DNA from: Chlamydiota bacterium
GTDB lineage: Bacteria > Auribacterota > Tritonobacteria > UBA1439
Length of the DNA: 64,000 nt
Direction of reading: 5' to 3'
Assembly (NCBI GenBank): GCA_012729785.1
Contig: JAAYCL010000038.1
Coordinates: forward strand, 46,172-110,171
Translations under genes and position numbers: made by a program
The notes under the pieces: generated by a model
Database searches by the model: none
What the model was told of the DNA's origin: nothing
Seen by the model: only the letters and a program-made list of their open reading frames with translations
In this document: in pieces, positions 62,783 to 64,000 of the stretch
Numbering within the stretch: the first letter of the stretch is position 1
Layout of the letters: every line of letters starts with the position of its first letter

Positions 62783-64000
62783 CTACGGCGTTCCCGAGTT
62801 GATGCGCCTGAGGATCTCCCGGTACTCCAAAGGCACCGGGGCCGGGCGCACGGCGTCCTCCCCGGCCTGCTCGTCGGAGAGCCGCGCCGCCGGGTCGATC
62901 CCGCGCGCGGGGGCCTGCGTTTCATCCCCGCCGACGCCCTCCGCGGGCGAGAGCGTAAGACGCTTCGACGCCCGCCCCTCCGTCTCATCGCCGGCCTTCA
63001 TCTGCAGGTAGACCCTGTCAGCGACCTCCGAAGGGGGCGCCACGGGGCTGTCGGCGAGGCGGGGGTCGTGCGCCGTTCCGCCGGGGAGCGGCTCTCCTTC
63101 CCCGGCGCCCGGCATCGCCTCCCCCGCCGTCTCCTCGGGGCGTTTCCGAGAGGCGCCGGAACCGGCGGAAGGATCCCGCCCGCTCTCGGCCGCCGATTCG
63201 GCGCCCGCCGCCTGCCCGCCCGCGCCCTCGCCGTCTTTCTCGGCGCTCTTTCCTCCGGCCGCGGCGGACGGGGGCTGGCCCAAGGTCGAGCCTCCCGACT
63301 GCCTTTCCCCGCCGCCCTTCTGCGGTTGTTTGAACGGAAGGCCGGTGCCCGCCTTCTTGGCGGATTTCCCCGCGCCGCCCTTCTCCACTCCTTTCCCGCC
63401 CGGGGCCTCCTCTTTCGCCTGGCCCGAGCCGGTATCCCCCTTCTTCGCGCCCGCGGCGCCCGCCTCCTTCTCCTCGGCGCCCGCCGTCTCCTTCCCCTTC
63501 CCGCCGGGCCCTTCGCCTTTCGCGCCGCCCTTCTCCACGCCTTTCCCGCCCGCCGTCTCCTCTCCCGCCTGGCCCGAGCCGGTATCCCCCTTCTTCGCGC
63601 CCGCGGCGCCCGCCTCCTTCTCCTCTGCGCCCGCCGTCTCCTTCCCCTTCCCGCCGGGCCCTTCGACTTTCGCGGCGCCCTTCTCCACGCCTTTCCCGCC
63701 CGCCGCCGCCTCTCCCGCCTGACCCGAGCCGGCATCTCCCTTCTTCGCGCCCGCGGCGCCCGACTCCTTCTCCTCTGCGCCCGCCGTCTCCTTCCCCTTC
63801 CCGCCGGGCCCTTCGACTTTCGCGGCGCCCTTCTCCACTCCTTTCCCGCCCGGGGCCTCCTCTTTCGCCTGGCCCGAGCCGGTATCCCCCTTCTTCGTGC
63901 CCGTGGCGCCCGACTCCTTCTCCTCTGCGCCCGCCGTCTCCTTCCCCTTCCCGCCGGGCCCTTCAACTTTCGCGGCGCCCTTCTCCACGCCTTTCCCGCC
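62783..64000 (-). CDS. Low-complexity protein with 50-residue tandem repeats (5' end beyond the window)
   Basis: Partial: the frame is open to the right edge, so the start is outside. At least 400 residues are visible. The N-terminal visible part has four tandem 50-residue units (63386-63985) of Gly/Lys/Glu/Ala sequence (EKGAAKVEGPGGKGKETAG...), then a Ser/Gly/Glu-rich linker and a short end RPAPVPLEYREILRRINSGT. The end resembles the closing LxYREILRR-type segment of Bat-operon membrane proteins of the DUF4175 kind (weak). First visible gene of the MoxR operon. No membrane helix lies in the visible part. Confidence 0.65.
   Translation of the reverse strand, partial: GGKGVEKGAAKVEGPGGKGKETAGAEEKESGATGTKKGDTGSGQAKEEAPGGKGVEKGAAKVEGPGGKGKETAGAEEKESGAAGAKKGDAGSGQAGEAAAGGKGVEKGAAKVEGPGGKGKETAGAEEKEAGAAGAKKGDTGSGQAGEETAGGKGVEKGGAKGEGPGGKGKETAGAEEKEAGAAGAKKGDTGSGQAKEEAPGGKGVEKGGAGKSAKKAGTGLPFKQPQKGGGERQSGGSTLGQPPSAAAGGKSAEKDGEGAGGQAAGAESAAESGRDPSAGSGASRKRPEETAGEAMPGAGEGEPLPGGTAHDPRLADSPVAPPSEVADRVYLQMKAGDETEGRASKRLTLSPAEGVGGDETQAPARGIDPAARLSDEQAGEDAVRPAPVPLEYREILRRINSGTP
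63386..63985 (-). repeat. Four 150-bp tandem repeats inside the low-complexity gene
   Basis: Four consecutive 150-bp units in frame, differing at few positions (for example KESGATGTKKG, KESGAAGAKKG, KEAGAAGAKKG). A further unit begins at the window edge. High identity points to recent expansion by slippage or unequal crossing over. Confidence 0.9.

Noticed and set aside
63386..63985. Non-coding satellite or CRISPR-like repeat
   Set aside because: The 150-bp units keep a reading frame and encode a regular protein repeat, with no unique spacers.

Overview
The window is very GC-rich chromosomal DNA with short intergenic gaps, Shine-Dalgarno sites on many genes and sigma70-like promoters, so it is bacterial. 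It carries a V/A-type rotary ATPase operon, a MoxR-DUF58-BatA-VWA operon, a peptidoglycan-recycling set for a meso-diaminopimelate wall (Mpl, LD-carboxypeptidase, AmgK/MurU-like pair), calcium-binding thrombospondin type 3 repeat proteins and many signal peptides and lipoboxes. This fits a Gram-negative-type bacterium of an uncultured PVC/FCB-like candidate phylum. The phylum is an inference; no marker in the window settles it. There are about 50 protein genes and one tRNA. I saw no rRNA, CRISPR array, prophage or insertion sequence.

Layout. 0.2-3.5 kb: FMN reductase-like protein, a small protein, RNase R. 3.6-12.8 kb: V-type ATPase operon (stalk H/G, C, I, K, F, E, A, B, D) followed by a universal stress protein, a lone PTS IIA protein and a GT-C type membrane protein. 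15.5-21.2 kb: small proteins, PHP phosphoesterase, DUF362 ferredoxin, QueD/PTPS, HEAT-repeat protein, glutamine synthetase. 21.2-27.5 kb, minus strand: CHASE2 protein, Xer recombinase, MBL hydrolase, and a secreted cluster of two thrombospondin-3 proteins (one frameshifted) around a Tat-exported DUF362 protein. 27.6-33.7 kb: flippase-like membrane protein, small PilZ-sized protein, then the cell-wall recycling island (AmgK-like kinase and MurU-like nucleotidyltransferase on minus, LD-carboxypeptidase and Mpl on plus). 33.8-38.1 kb: a DnaE-like protein with a PHP domain but a vestigial palm, divergent from a cold-shock gene, then a lipoprotein, azoreductase, BASS-type transporter and tRNA-Leu(CAG). 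38.3-42.3 kb, minus: DUF6884-like, degenerate M23, Skp/OmpH-like lipoprotein, aconitase. 42.8-53.4 kb: mixed metabolic and regulatory genes (DUF2582, isochorismatase-like, Fe-ADH, cupin, MFS, HTH-HNH protein, CooC-like ATPase, acetate kinase) and a golvesin/beta-helix secreted protein. 53.5-64 kb, minus: the MoxR/Bat-type operon, entered from the right edge through a protein with 50-residue tandem repeats.

How the genes fit together. Acetate kinase, the rotary ATPase, the CooC-like maturation factor and ferredoxin-like DUF362 proteins suggest a fermentative or otherwise anaerobic energy metabolism (inference). AmgK/MurU, LD-carboxypeptidase and Mpl would return muropeptides to UDP-MurNAc precursors. 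The MoxR/Bat operon should be a chaperone/VWA envelope system; here its GATase-like/VWA module is duplicated in tandem. Two genome-wide habits stand out: an extended -10 promoter (TGnTATACT or close) often placed only 6-10 nt before the start codon, implying leaderless mRNAs, and a family of palindromic intergenic repeats.
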